Source: Lachnospiraceae bacterium (GTDB lineage Bacteria; Bacillota_A; Clostridia; Lachnospirales; Lachnospiraceae). From it: a DNA stretch of 53,093 bases. A program made the position numbers and the translations under genes. The DNA is taken from contig JAIKXO010000178.1 of assembly GCA_024684065.1 (NCBI GenBank), positions 1 to 53,093 on the forward strand, given 5' to 3'. The notes below the pieces were generated by a model, which was not told the origin of the DNA, made no database searches, and saw only the letters and a list, made by a program, of their open reading frames with translations. Shown one piece after another: positions 1 to 8,581 of this stretch (position 1 is the first letter of the stretch; each line of letters starts with the position of its first letter).

Positions 1-815
1 TTCACCCTCTTTGCCACTACCGCGAATCTCTCGGAACCGGGCTCGTAATCGCAGGTTGAGAGGGTGATAAGGTCGTCACCGAAGGTTGAGCGAACCCCCG
101 TATCATAAAGGGACATCTCCTCCATAGCCCTCATGTTCGAATCGTACTCTTCTGCCGAATTGGCGTCTATGAACTGGTAATATTTAAAAGTGACTTCACT
201 CGATTCATGCACGACCTCCGAGAACACATACATGATCATATACGTGCCGTTTTCGTAGATGGTATCAAACTCAATTGCCGGATGCTTCTTGAAATAATCC
301 TCGCTCTTATATTTCGCAAGGGTTCCGAACATCTTTCCGGATTTCATATTATGGCCGTATATGATAAGATTCTCGCTTCTCGGCCAGATGCTGCACTCCG
401 CGTCAATAAAAAGAGACCCGTTTTTATCCTCGTTCTGGTCAAAATCATGATTTAGGTAATAATCATTGTTTCGCGTCTGCATAACGGGATAGTCTATCTC
501 CGTATCCGGTATCCGAAGCCACCCCGCAAGGCTCTTGTTCTTCACGTAAAGAGTCTGGTATTCCTCAAGTATTTCCGGTGGCGCTTCCAGAAGATCAAGA
601 TTCACCGTTGCCTTCGGCTTGACGGCCACCGGAGCCTCGGTATCCTTAAGCCCGGATAAAGCCTGCGCCTGTTTCGAAGCGTTCGAAGCCATAATGCAGT
701 AATACGTAAAATAGCCGAGGCTTAACGCTCCTACGATACCGCAGATGATAGAAACGACGCGCCTCAGCTTTTCGGATCCTGTAAGTTTTGTTTTCTTCTT
801 CTTTTTTCCCGCCAT
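1..815 (-). CDS. srtB: Class B sortase (3' end cut by window edge)
   Basis: Membrane-anchored cysteine transpeptidase that would attach sorted proteins to the cell wall outside the membrane. The 271 visible codons begin with a lysine-rich N terminus (MAGKKKKK) followed by one membrane segment at about residues 18-40. The catalytic domain shows YGHNM with the active-site His, TLSTC with the catalytic Cys at about residue 255, and the downstream SERFAVVAKR stretch with the conserved Arg. The TLSTC form and the insertion before it fit class B rather than class A. The reading frame runs off position 1, so the C terminus is missing, but by family length only a few residues should be lacking. No strong ribosome binding site precedes the ATG at 815; a TATAAT lies about 10 bases upstream. 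No sorting-signal substrate is visible in the window. Confidence 0.88.
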   Translation of the reverse strand, partial: MAGKKKKKTKLTGSEKLRRVVSIICGIVGALSLGYFTYYCIMASNASKQAQALSGLKDTEAPVAVKPKATVNLDLLEAPPEILEEYQTLYVKNKSLAGWLRIPDTEIDYPVMQTRNNDYYLNHDFDQNEDKNGSLFIDAECSIWPRSENLIIYGHNMKSGKMFGTLAKYKSEDYFKKHPAIEFDTIYENGTYMIMYVFSEVVHESSEVTFKYYQFIDANSAEEYDSNMRAMEEMSLYDTGVRSTFGDDLITLSTCDYEPGSERFAVVAKRV

Positions 816-1084
816 TATATATGCTTATTATAAACGATATCAGGGGCAAAAGCCCGAACACGCGGCAGGCTTGCCTGCCTGCCCGTGGGTAAAAGGCTTT
901 ATGACCCGCCACAATATGAGCAAGAAGTGGGGAAAGAACCCCAACGGATTGCAAATATTGGGGATCGCGGAACTAAGCGTGATATAACTTTTGACCCTCA
1001 CATCATGTATGTGGTAGGCTGGATTATAAAAGCAATCCAGCTACACAAATAGTGTTTTTTTGTAACACTTATTCCACACCCGAA
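816..1084. other. Structured intergenic stretch upstream of sortase
   Basis: No convincing gene is seen here. The stretch carries several short inverted repeats: ggcaggc/gcctgcc near 863-878, gggg/cccc flanking aaagaa near 929-942, and a strong one, gctggatt/aatccagc, near 1017-1041. A further AGTGTT/AACACT pair flanks a T-run near 1051-1069, next to the end of the HD-GYP gene, and could act as a weak terminator. Open frames across this stretch overlap the sortase in other frames and look like chance. Confidence 0.4.
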
Positions 1085-2209
1085 TTACTTCGGCCGCAGA
1101 GTATTCTCTATGATCCTGTGGATATCCTCTTCATAAGCCTTTGCGGAGGAAGCCTCCTTAAGCCTCTCCGGGATCTTGTCAGCAAGATTCCTCATACACT
1201 CAATGAGAATCGGATTAAAGTCTCCGCACTCTCCTTTATATATCATGTGCATCGTCATTTCGTGAGAATAGGCTCTTTTATAGCATCTTTCACTTGTAAG
1301 CGCATCATAGACGTCCGCAAGGGACACTATCTGCGCGGCGATAGGGATGTCGTCTCCCCTTATTCCGTCCGGATACCCTTTCCCGTCATATCTCTCGTGA
1401 TGCCATCTGCATACGGCACTTGCCATCTGGATAAGCGGGTCGTTCTTATAAGCCTCTATCGACCTCAGCATTGTATAGCCTTCGGTCGTATGGGCTTTCA
1501 TAACCGTAAATTCATTGGTCGTGAGAGCCCCGGGCTTGTTAAGTATGCTCGAAGGCACGGATATCTTTCCTATATCATGAAGGGCCGCCGCTGTCGGTAT
1601 CATATACAGGTCTTCTTCGGTGATACGGTACCTGTCGGATATGTTCATAAGCTCCCTCATTATCATATCCGTGAGGGTCTGGACATTTAAGATATGCTGG
1701 CCGCTCTCTCCGTTTCGAAACTCAACGATACCGCTTAGGATATGGATCATCATGTTGTTGTTCTGATGCTTCTCCATGATCTGAGAGGTAGCGATCTCAA
1801 CCAGATTTTTTTCGTTGTTATGCATCCTCATGATCCCGTCGACCTTGTGCCTTACGATCACGGAATTAAAGGGACGGTTTATATAATCCACCGCTCCGAG
1901 ATTATATGCCTTCACCATGAAAGCCTGATCGTTCTCCGCGGAGATCATTATGACAGGGATATCAACCTTCCACCAGAGCCTGTTCATTTCGGCAAGCACC
2001 TCAAAGCCGTCCTTTTTAGGCATTACACAGTCAAGGAGCAAAAGGTCGATAGTATCCCCTTCAGTTTTAAGTATTTCTATAGCTTCCTCACCATCGGAAG
2101 CTTCAACGATATCATAATCCTTTTCAAGCATTTCCAAAAGGATCATCCGGTTTATTTCCGAATCATCCGTGATAAGAATCTTTCTGCGCTCCGGCGCTGA
2201 ATCCTGCAT
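1085..2209 (-). CDS. Response regulator with HD-GYP c-di-GMP phosphodiesterase domain
   Basis: Cytoplasmic two-domain regulator. Residues about 9-130 form a receiver domain with the acidic DD pair (ILITDDSE) and the phosphoacceptor Asp in LLLDCVMP. The usual receiver Lys is Arg here (YINRPF). Residues about 150-374 form an HD-GYP domain with ALHDIGK, HTTEGY, HHERYDGKGYPDG and LADVYDALTSERCY, the full set for hydrolysis of cyclic di-GMP. I place the start at 2209 (MQDSAPERRK), because AGAAGGAGA sits just upstream; a longer frame reaches 2251 without a binding site. It follows the Hpt gene by about 80 bases, so the Hpt protein is its likely phosphodonor or phosphate sink. The C-terminal output role is secure; the input signal is unknown. 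Confidence 0.92.
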   Translation of the reverse strand: MQDSAPERRKILITDDSEINRMILLEMLEKDYDIVEASDGEEAIEILKTEGDTIDLLLLDCVMPKKDGFEVLAEMNRLWWKVDIPVIMISAENDQAFMVKAYNLGAVDYINRPFNSVIVRHKVDGIMRMHNNEKNLVEIATSQIMEKHQNNNMMIHILSGIVEFRNGESGQHILNVQTLTDMIMRELMNISDRYRITEEDLYMIPTAAALHDIGKISVPSSILNKPGALTTNEFTVMKAHTTEGYTMLRSIEAYKNDPLIQMASAVCRWHHERYDGKGYPDGIRGDDIPIAAQIVSLADVYDALTSERCYKRAYSHEMTMHMIYKGECGDFNPILIECMRNLADKIPERLKEASSAKAYEEDIHRIIENTLRPK

Positions 2210-2287
2210 TATGTCTCCTTCTGATTTAAGGATCGAAAAACAAAATACCATTCCGGCCGTATGCTTCCATAGCGGCAGCAGCGGTCC

Positions 2288-2638
2288 TTAATCCAGTTTT
2301 TTTATATTATCCATTACTTCCTTATGGGCATTTATAACTTCCCGTCCAAGCTCATTAACCCCGTCATATTTCTCCGCCCTAAGCGCTTCGGTAAGCTCAT
2401 AAGACGCTTTATAAAGCCTCGTAAAGCCAAGGTTCGCCGAGAGCCCTTTTAAGGAATGGACGGCATCGAAGGCATCCCCGTAATCCTCGTCCTTAAGAGC
2501 CGTCTCAAGCTTTTCGCAATTGGTATCCTGCTCATATTTTTTTACAAGCCTTATGATAAAGGCCTCGTTATCCATAAGCCTTCCGGCGACCTCGTTATAA
2601 TCCGCACCTATAGCCGAATACATTTCCCTGATATTCAT
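2288..2638 (-). CDS. Histidine phosphotransfer (Hpt) domain protein
   Basis: A 116-residue single-domain protein, all helical by composition. The phosphoacceptor His lies in AVHSLKGLSANLG, the standard Hpt signature with the following Lys and Gly. It would carry phosphate between a hybrid histidine kinase and a receiver; no such kinase is in the window. It starts 15 bases after the leuS stop, with GGAAAGGATC as ribosome binding site, and is followed by the receiver/HD-GYP gene, so the three are probably co-transcribed from the leuS promoter. Start and family are clear; the partner kinase is not known. Confidence 0.9.
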   Translation of the reverse strand: MNIREMYSAIGADYNEVAGRLMDNEAFIIRLVKKYEQDTNCEKLETALKDEDYGDAFDAVHSLKGLSANLGFTRLYKASYELTEALRAEKYDGVNELGREVINAHKEVMDNIKKLD

Positions 2639-2653
2639 AATGATCCTTTCCGG

Positions 2654-5074
2654 TTACTTAGCTACGATGTTTACGATCTTTCCGGGCACATATATCTCTT
2701 TAACAATCGTCTTTCCCTCAAGAAAGCTCTTTACAGAATCGACATCCTTAGCCTTTGCGATCGCGCTTTCCTTTTCCTCATCAGCCGCTATTTTCACAGT
2801 ACCCCTGAGTTTGCCGCAGACCTGTACGCCGATCTCGATCGTGTCCTCCTTTGTGGCTTCCTCGTCGTACTCACACCATTTCGATGAGGCTATCGTGCCC
2901 TCAAATCCCGATCTTTCCCAGAGTTCCTCCGTGATGTGCGGAGCAACGGGATTAAGGAGCATAAGGAAGGTCTTATATTCCGCCCTGTTTACCGAACCCT
3001 TCTTTACAAACTCATTAAGCAGAGTCATAAGTGCGGCGATAGCCGTATTGTATTTAAGCGATTCGTAATCTCCGTCCACCTTCTTTATTGTCTGGTGCAT
3101 CTTAGTGTTGAGATCCTCTGAATATTCATCGCCGTCCGTAAGTATCTCCTGAAGTCTCCATACTCTTTCAAGGAAACGCCTGCAGCCCCTGACGCCCTCA
3201 TCACTCCAGGAAGCGGAAAGATCGAAGGCTCCTATGAACATTTCATAGGTCCTCAGTGTGTCCGCGCCGTATTCGGTAACGATATCATCGGGATTTACAA
3301 CATTGCCCCTTGACTTTGACATCTTTTCACCGTTCGAGCCCAGTATCATTCCATGGCTCGTACGCTTGCTGTATGGCTCGGGACAGGGAACCACGCCCTC
3401 GTCATAGAGGAACCTGTGCCAGAATCTCGAATAAAGCAGGTGAAGGGTAGTATGCTCCATCCCTCCGTTATACCAGTCCACCGGCATCCAGTATTTAAGG
3501 GCTTCCTTGCTCGCAAGCTCATTTTTGTTGCAGGGATCGGTATATCTTAAGAAATACCACGAGGATCCGGCCCACTGAGGCATGGTATCCGTCTCTCTCA
3601 TAGCATCCTTCCCGCATTTGGGACATTTACATTTGACCCAGTCGGTCATTGCCGCAAGCGGGGACTCTCCCGTATCCGTGGGTATATAGCTCTCGACCTC
3701 GGGGAGCGTTAACGGAAGCTCCTCCTCCGGGATAGGAACATAGCCGCATTCATCGCAATGAACTATGGGGATTGGCTCGCCCCAGTAACGCTGTCTGGAA
3801 AAGACCCAGTCACGGAGCTTGAAATTGGTCTTTGCATTTCCTATTCCCTTCTCTTCAAGGAATTCGGTGATCTTTTTCTTGGCATCCGCTACGGAAAGGC
3901 CGTTTAAGAAATCGGAATTGACAAGGATCCCTTCGGTAACATCGGTATACACCTTCTCGGTTACCGGCACATCGCTTCCAGCCACAACCTCTATTATGGG
4001 AAGTCCGAATTTCTTTGCAAATTCCCAGTCCCTCTCGTCATGAGCCGGGACAGCCATGATGGCGCCCGTCCCGTAGCTCATCAGAACGTAATCGGATACC
4101 CAGATGGGAATCTCCTTGTTATTCACAGGGTTTACTGCCCTGAGGCCGTTTATCTCGACGCCCGTCTTTTCCTTTGCAAGCTCAGTTCTCTCAAAATCAG
4201 ATTTCCTCGAAGCCTGTTCCCTGTAATTTATAAGCTCGTCATAGTTTTCTATTTCATCTTTAAATTTCTCGATATAAGGATGTTCGGGGCTTATTACCAT
4301 ATAAGTCGCGCCAAACAGAGTATCCGGCCTGGTAGTGTAAACCCGCAGAACCTCTTCCTTTCCCGAAAGCTTAAAATCCACCTCGGCGCCCGTTGACTTG
4401 CCTATCCAGTTTTTCTGGGACACCTTAACTTTTTCAATATAATCGACCGTATCAAGACCCTCTAAAAGCTTGTCGGCATAATCCGTGATCTTAAGCATCC
4501 ACTGGCTCTGGGCCTTTCTGATAACGGGAGCTCCGCAGCGCTCGCATACGCCGTTTACCACCTCCTCGTTGGCAAGCCCGACCTTACAGGACGTACACCA
4601 GTTGATCGGCATCTCCGCCTTATAGGCAAGACCCTTCTTAAACAGCTTAAGGAAGATCCACTGGGTCCAGTGATAATAATCGGGATCGGTCGTATTGATC
4701 TCTCTGTCCCAGTCAAAGGAATACCCGAGAGATTTAAGCTGTGCCTTAAACCGGCCCACATTATTCTTCGTGACGGTCTTTGGATGGATATGGTTTGCTA
4801 TGGCATAGTTTTCCGTAGGAAGGCCAAAGGCATCCCATCCCATCGGGAAAAGAACGTTATATCCCTGAAGTCTTCTCTTTCTCGCAACAATATCCAGCGC
4901 GGTATAAGGTCTCGGATGTCCTACATGAAGCCCCTGCCCCGACGGGTAGGGAAATTCCACCAAAGCATAATACTTCGGCTTGGAATAATCGCCCTCCTCG
5001 GTCTTAAAGGTCTTATTTTCATCCCAGTATTCCTGCCATTTCTTTTCTACCGCTCTGTGATTATATGCGTCCAT
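2654..5074 (-). CDS. leuS: Leucyl-tRNA synthetase
   Basis: Class I synthetase charging tRNA-Leu in the cytoplasm. At 806 residues it has the usual bacterial length. The HIGH-type motif appears as HVGH at residues 50-53, the KMSKS motif as EKMSKSRGN, and the editing domain shows [18 protein letters not shown]...CERC zinc-type cysteine set lies in the insertion after the first half of the Rossmann fold. The start at 5074 follows AAAGGGGACACA. A near-consensus promoter lies at 5150-5178 and a hairpin repeat at 5103-5130 sits in the leader. No T-box antiterminator sequence is visible in the leader. The Hpt and HD-GYP genes follow in the same orientation. Confidence 0.98.
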   Translation of the reverse strand: MDAYNHRAVEKKWQEYWDENKTFKTEEGDYSKPKYYALVEFPYPSGQGLHVGHPRPYTALDIVARKRRLQGYNVLFPMGWDAFGLPTENYAIANHIHPKTVTKNNVGRFKAQLKSLGYSFDWDREINTTDPDYYHWTQWIFLKLFKKGLAYKAEMPINWCTSCKVGLANEEVVNGVCERCGAPVIRKAQSQWMLKITDYADKLLEGLDTVDYIEKVKVSQKNWIGKSTGAEVDFKLSGKEEVLRVYTTRPDTLFGATYMVISPEHPYIEKFKDEIENYDELINYREQASRKSDFERTELAKEKTGVEINGLRAVNPVNNKEIPIWVSDYVLMSYGTGAIMAVPAHDERDWEFAKKFGLPIIEVVAGSDVPVTEKVYTDVTEGILVNSDFLNGLSVADAKKKITEFLEEKGIGNAKTNFKLRDWVFSRQRYWGEPIPIVHCDECGYVPIPEEELPLTLPEVESYIPTDTGESPLAAMTDWVKCKCPKCGKDAMRETDTMPQWAGSSWYFLRYTDPCNKNELASKEALKYWMPVDWYNGGMEHTTLHLLYSRFWHRFLYDEGVVPCPEPYSKRTSHGMILGSNGEKMSKSRGNVVNPDDIVTEYGADTLRTYEMFIGAFDLSASWSDEGVRGCRRFLERVWRLQEILTDGDEYSEDLNTKMHQTIKKVDGDYESLKYNTAIAALMTLLNEFVKKGSVNRAEYKTFLMLLNPVAPHITEELWERSGFEGTIASSKWCEYDEEATKEDTIEIGVQVCGKLRGTVKIAADEEKESAIAKAKDVDSVKSFLEGKTIVKEIYVPGKIVNIVAK

Positions 5075-5102
5075 TGTGTCCCCTTTCTCATATTTAAGTA
5101 CT

Positions 5103-5130
5103 GCGCCGATTTGCGAAGCAAATCGAGCGC
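5103..5130. repeat. Hairpin repeat module A in leuS leader
   Basis: The stem gcgc.cgatttgc and its partner gcaaatcg.gcgc face each other around gaa. The same core cgatttgcgaagcaaatcg occurs at 34595-34622, with relatives at 18483, 24270, 44791 and 44900. Here it lies between the predicted leuS transcription start (about 5143) and the ribosome binding site, so it would be transcribed. Confidence 0.8.
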
Positions 5131-5149
5131 TCAGGATTATTATTTCTCT

Positions 5150-5178
5150 ATTTTATTCTTGAAAGTTCAAAGTGTCAA
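5150..5178 (-). promoter_or_regulatory. Promoter of leuS operon
   Basis: On the minus strand there is TTGACA (5173-5178), a 17-base spacer and TAAAAT (5150-5155). This is close to the vegetative sigma consensus. Start of transcription is expected near 5143, giving a leader of about 70 bases. Confidence 0.8.
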
Positions 5179-5194
5179 TCAGTGAAACGCCGAT

Positions 5195-5228
5195 TAAAAA
5201 AGGGCGTACCGTTTCCCCGGTACGCCCC
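5195..5228 (-). terminator. Rho-independent terminator after EF-G-like gene
   Basis: A perfect 10-base stem, gggcgtaccg (5202-5211) with cggtacgccc (5218-5227), and a six-base loop. On the minus strand it is followed by TTTTTT. It lies about 110 bases past the stop of the EF-G-like gene and separates it from the leuS promoter. Confidence 0.92.
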
Positions 5229-5300
5229 GACTTCTTATCATTATAGCAAACCCTGTCTTTGATCAGCTCAAAGCCTGCAGTGATAACTGTTTCCCTGAAA

Positions 5301-5334
5301 CCTTTCGGAAATTTTAAATTAACGGAGTAAATCC
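5301..5334. repeat. Decayed copy of composite palindromic element
   Basis: The segment with ctttcgg and then aacggagtaaatcc matches the inner and right part of the elements at 15255-15312 and 24459-24515, but the stems are no longer complete. It lies in the 3' region of the EF-G-like transcript. Confidence 0.45.
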
Positions 5335-5341
5335 TTTAAAT

Positions 5342-7444
5342 TTAATCCTCTGCCGAATCGTCGTTAAGCTTGCTGGCCCTTGCAGCTACTTCCTTCTCCT
5401 GAACATCCGAAGGAGCCTGCTCATAACGGATGAACTCATATTCATATACACCTCTTCCTCCTGTCATGGAGCGAAGGATCGTACAATAACCGTAAAGCCC
5501 TGTCATAGGGATCTCAGCCTCTACCGTAGTCTTTCCGAGAGCGCCGGGAGTAGGATTCATTCCTAAAACCCTTCCTCTTCTCTTGTTAAGATCACCCATA
5601 ACGTCACCCGTATAATCATCGGGAACGGTAACCTTTAAGGAAGCGATGGGCTCAAGAAGAACCGGTGAAGCATCCATGATACCCTTCTTGAAGGCCTGGA
5701 TGGTAGCCATCTTGAACGCCTGCTCAGAGGAATCGACCGGATGATATGATCCGTCATAGAGAACGGCCTTTACGCCTACAACCGGATAAGCAGCAAGAGG
5801 GCCCTTCTGTACGGATTCGGTAAGTCCCTTTTCAACGGCAGGGAAATAGTTCTTGGGTACGGCGCCGCCGACTACCACCTGCTCGAATTCATATGACTTG
5901 TCCATCGATCCCAAAGGCTCGAAACGCATCTTTACATGTCCGTACTGTCCATGTCCTCCGGACTGCTTCTTATACTTGCTCTCAACGTCCGAATTCTTTC
6001 TGATGGTCTCACGGTAAGCCACCTTGGGCTGCATAAGCTCTATCTCACACTTATATACATTCTGGAGCTTGCTCTGGATGATCTCGAGATGCTGGTCTCC
6101 CATTCCGTAAAGGAGTGTCTGTCTGTTCTCGGCATCGTTAACGTTCTTTAAGGTGAGATCTTCCTGCATCATCTTCTGAAGGGCGCTTGAAACCTTGTCG
6201 ATATCGCCCTTATTCTTTGCATTATACCTCATATAGGTATAGGGCTTGCTGATCTCCGTGGCCTTAAACACGATCGGTGTTGCCTTTGTGGAAAGAGTGT
6301 CGCCCGTAGCCGTGCTTGTAAGCTTCGGTATGGCACCAATATCCCCGGCCTGAAGCTCAGCCACCTCAATAGGCTTATTGCCTCTTAAGATATACAGCTT
6401 GGATATTCTCTCCTCAGTATCCTTATCATAGTTGAACAGCGTGTCGTCTGACTTGATAACTCCGGAGCAGACCTTGATGAGTGAATATTTACCGATGAAA
6501 GGATCAACGATGGTCTTCCAGACATATGCAGACTTGGCTTTTGATACATCGTAATCGGCATCGAAAGGTTCATCGGTCTTCTTGTTCGTCCCCTGGATCT
6601 TCATCGTGTTGGGGCTCCTGAAATACTTGATAATATCTTCAAGAAGCGTCCTTACGCCGTAGCAGTTAATGCTCGAGCCGAAAAGGATCGGAACTATTGA
6701 GCCATCATTGATATTCTGCTTTACGGCTTCCCTGATCTCTTCTGTAGTAAAGGTCTCGCCCGCAAAATACTTCTCCATGAAATCCTCGGAGGTCTCGGCA
6801 ACTGTTTCCATAAGCGTATCTCTGTATGACTCAAGGGATGCCTTAACATCATCGGGAACATCACAGTCCGTCGTTTTTCCGTCTTTGTCGAATTTGTGGC
6901 CGGTCTCGCTTATAAGGCTTGCATAGCCCGTGATCTTGTCATTTTCCTTTATGGGGATCATAAAAGGCGCCACCTTATTTCCGTACTTGTCGGTAAGCCC
7001 TTCCAGAACCTTGTCAAAATCGGCATTCTCCACATCCATGTCGCTTACAAAGATGATCTTGGGAAGCTTGTCCTTATCACAGAGCTCCAAAGCCTTCTCG
7101 GCGCCGACTTCAAGACCTGCCTTGCCCGAAACCACGATTACCGCGCCTGCGGCCGCTCCGGCTGCCTCTTCAACCTCTCCGATGAAATCGAAATATCCAG
7201 GCGTATCAAGGAAATTGATCTTGTTCTGCTCCCATTCGATGGGAACCACACTGGTTTCGATTGAAAACTTACGTTTCTGCTCCTCTTTATCATAATCGGA
7301 TATGGTATTCCCGTCGCTTACCTTTCCCATTCGGGTCACTACTCCCGAAAGATATGCGCACGCCTCGACAAGAGTAGTCTTTCCTGCCCCGCCATGTCCC
7401 ATAACAACAACGTTTCTGATCTTGTCACCGGTATAAACATTCAT
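5342..7444 (-). CDS. EF-G-like translational GTPase (FusA paralogue)
   Basis: A 700-residue protein with the full EF-G domain layout: GTPase domain, beta-barrel, and C-terminal domains III-V (for example GGHGQYGHVKMRFEP in domain IV). The P-loop is GHGGAGKT and the G3 motif is DTPGY in place of the canonical DTPGH. The G4 motif reads VSDMD where NKxD is expected, so the Lys that packs on guanine is absent. This places it in the EF-G-like subgroup often found beside a canonical fusA, and its role in translation is uncertain. It is monocistronic, with a GGAGG site before the ATG and a strong terminator after it. An inverted repeat lies upstream at 7482-7504. Confidence 0.85.
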   Translation of the reverse strand: MNVYTGDKIRNVVVMGHGGAGKTTLVEACAYLSGVVTRMGKVSDGNTISDYDKEEQKRKFSIETSVVPIEWEQNKINFLDTPGYFDFIGEVEEAAGAAAGAVIVVSGKAGLEVGAEKALELCDKDKLPKIIFVSDMDVENADFDKVLEGLTDKYGNKVAPFMIPIKENDKITGYASLISETGHKFDKDGKTTDCDVPDDVKASLESYRDTLMETVAETSEDFMEKYFAGETFTTEEIREAVKQNINDGSIVPILFGSSINCYGVRTLLEDIIKYFRSPNTMKIQGTNKKTDEPFDADYDVSKAKSAYVWKTIVDPFIGKYSLIKVCSGVIKSDDTLFNYDKDTEERISKLYILRGNKPIEVAELQAGDIGAIPKLTSTATGDTLSTKATPIVFKATEISKPYTYMRYNAKNKGDIDKVSSALQKMMQEDLTLKNVNDAENRQTLLYGMGDQHLEIIQSKLQNVYKCEIELMQPKVAYRETIRKNSDVESKYKKQSGGHGQYGHVKMRFEPLGSMDKSYEFEQVVVGGAVPKNYFPAVEKGLTESVQKGPLAAYPVVGVKAVLYDGSYHPVDSSEQAFKMATIQAFKKGIMDASPVLLEPIASLKVTVPDDYTGDVMGDLNKRRGRVLGMNPTPGALGKTTVEAEIPMTGLYGYCTILRSMTGGRGVYEYEFIRYEQAPSDVQEKEVAARASKLNDDSAED

Positions 7445-7481
7445 AACAATATAAATCCTCCATCCTTTATTAATAGGTGAC

Positions 7482-7504
7482 TATTACCCAATGATACGGT
7501 AATA
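7482..7504. promoter_or_regulatory. Inverted repeat upstream of EF-G-like gene
   Basis: tattacc (7482-7488) and ggtaata (7498-7504) form a perfect 7-base inverted repeat around nine bases, about 40 bases before the start codon. It could be an operator or a leader hairpin. There is no direct evidence for either. Confidence 0.3.
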
Positions 7505-7532
7505 ACTCCGCAGGTCTGCCGGAAAAATACAC

Positions 7533-7592
7533 AAAAAAAATAAGAATCCCCCGACACCCTGGTAATATTTTACTAAAAAGTATCGGGGAATT
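7533..7592 (-). terminator. Terminator after gpmA
   Basis: On the minus strand, CCCCGATAC and GTGTCGGGG pair around a long loop and are followed by TTATTTTTTTT. It lies 100-160 bases past the gpmA stop. Confidence 0.7.
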
Positions 7593-7691
7593 CAATATTA
7601 TATCAAAAGTTTTTACTAATTAGCCTTTTTCTGCAGGCCGCAAAGCCGTAAAAACCACGCCGTATGTTTATGCAAAGGCGCTTTTTTGCTG

Positions 7692-8438
7692 TTATTTCGC
7701 CTTGCCCTGGTTCGCAACGGCCTCCATTTTAGCCTTTAAAGCTTCCTGATCACCTAAATAATAGTGATTGACGGCATTGAAATTGTCATCGAACTCATAT
7801 ACCAGAGGCACTCCGGTAGGGATGTTCACTCCGATGATATCTTCATCGGAAATATTATCGAAATACTTAACGAGAGCCCTGAGGGAATTCCCGTGGGCGG
7901 CAATGATAACCCTTTTGCCTGCCTGCATATCCTTCTTGATGACTTCGTTGAAATAAGGAACGGCTCTCTCGATAGTCGTTTCAAGGCTTTCATGCAGCGG
8001 CAGCACGCTCTTGTCAACGTTTCTGAACATCTCCTGATTTCGGGGAGCTTCCGGGCTTTCCGGCTCTAATGCGGGAGGCTTTACATCAAAGGAACGTCTC
8101 CAGATCTTAACCTGGTCCTCACCGTATTTTTCGGCGGTCTCTGACTTATTAAGCCCCTGCAGCGCTCCATAATGCCTCTCGTTAAGCTGCCATGCCTTGA
8201 TCACCGGGATCCAGTTACGGTCCATTTCGTCAAGGATATGATTAAGCGTATGGATAGCTCTCTTAAGATATGAGGTATAAGCCACGTCAAAATCATAGCC
8301 CTCCTCCTTAAGGATGCGTCCGCCCTGCATGGCCTCCTCATGTCCTTTCTCGCTAAGGTCGACATCATGCCAGCCGGTGAATAAGTTAAGCTTATTCCAC
8401 TCGCTTTCGCCGTGTCTGACAAGCACAAGCTTCATCAT
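7692..8438 (-). CDS. gpmA: 2,3-bisphosphoglycerate-dependent phosphoglycerate mutase
   Basis: Glycolytic enzyme converting 3-phosphoglycerate and 2-phosphoglycerate in the cytoplasm. It has 248 residues, the normal length. The phosphohistidine motif is VRHGESEWN near residues 8-16, followed by [26 protein letters not shown] and the second histidine in [12 protein letters not shown]. All expected catalytic residues are present. The start is preceded by AAAGGAGG. It lies directly downstream of the gpmI-like gene, which codes for the unrelated type of the same activity but has lost key residues, so gpmA is probably the working mutase here. It has a terminator downstream. Confidence 0.97.
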   Translation of the reverse strand: MMKLVLVRHGESEWNKLNLFTGWHDVDLSEKGHEEAMQGGRILKEEGYDFDVAYTSYLKRAIHTLNHILDEMDRNWIPVIKAWQLNERHYGALQGLNKSETAEKYGEDQVKIWRRSFDVKPPALEPESPEAPRNQEMFRNVDKSVLPLHESLETTIERAVPYFNEVIKKDMQAGKRVIIAAHGNSLRALVKYFDNISDEDIIGVNIPTGVPLVYEFDDNFNAVNHYYLGDQEALKAKMEAVANQGKAK

Positions 8439-8581
8439 AATAAAAATCCTCCTTTATGTTTTGTATATCTATCGGGACTATAGTTAGTCCAATCTACCAA
8501 ATCAGATCTTTTTTAACATAAACCGAAAACGCGGAAAATGCGACGTAAAAGATCCGATAAAGCGGCTTACCCTTACCCTTG

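Noticed and set aside
646..987. Open frames on both strands upstream of and across the sortase N terminus
   Set aside because: They overlap the well-supported sortase frame, lack ribosome binding sites, and their sequence reflects the inverted repeats of the gap.
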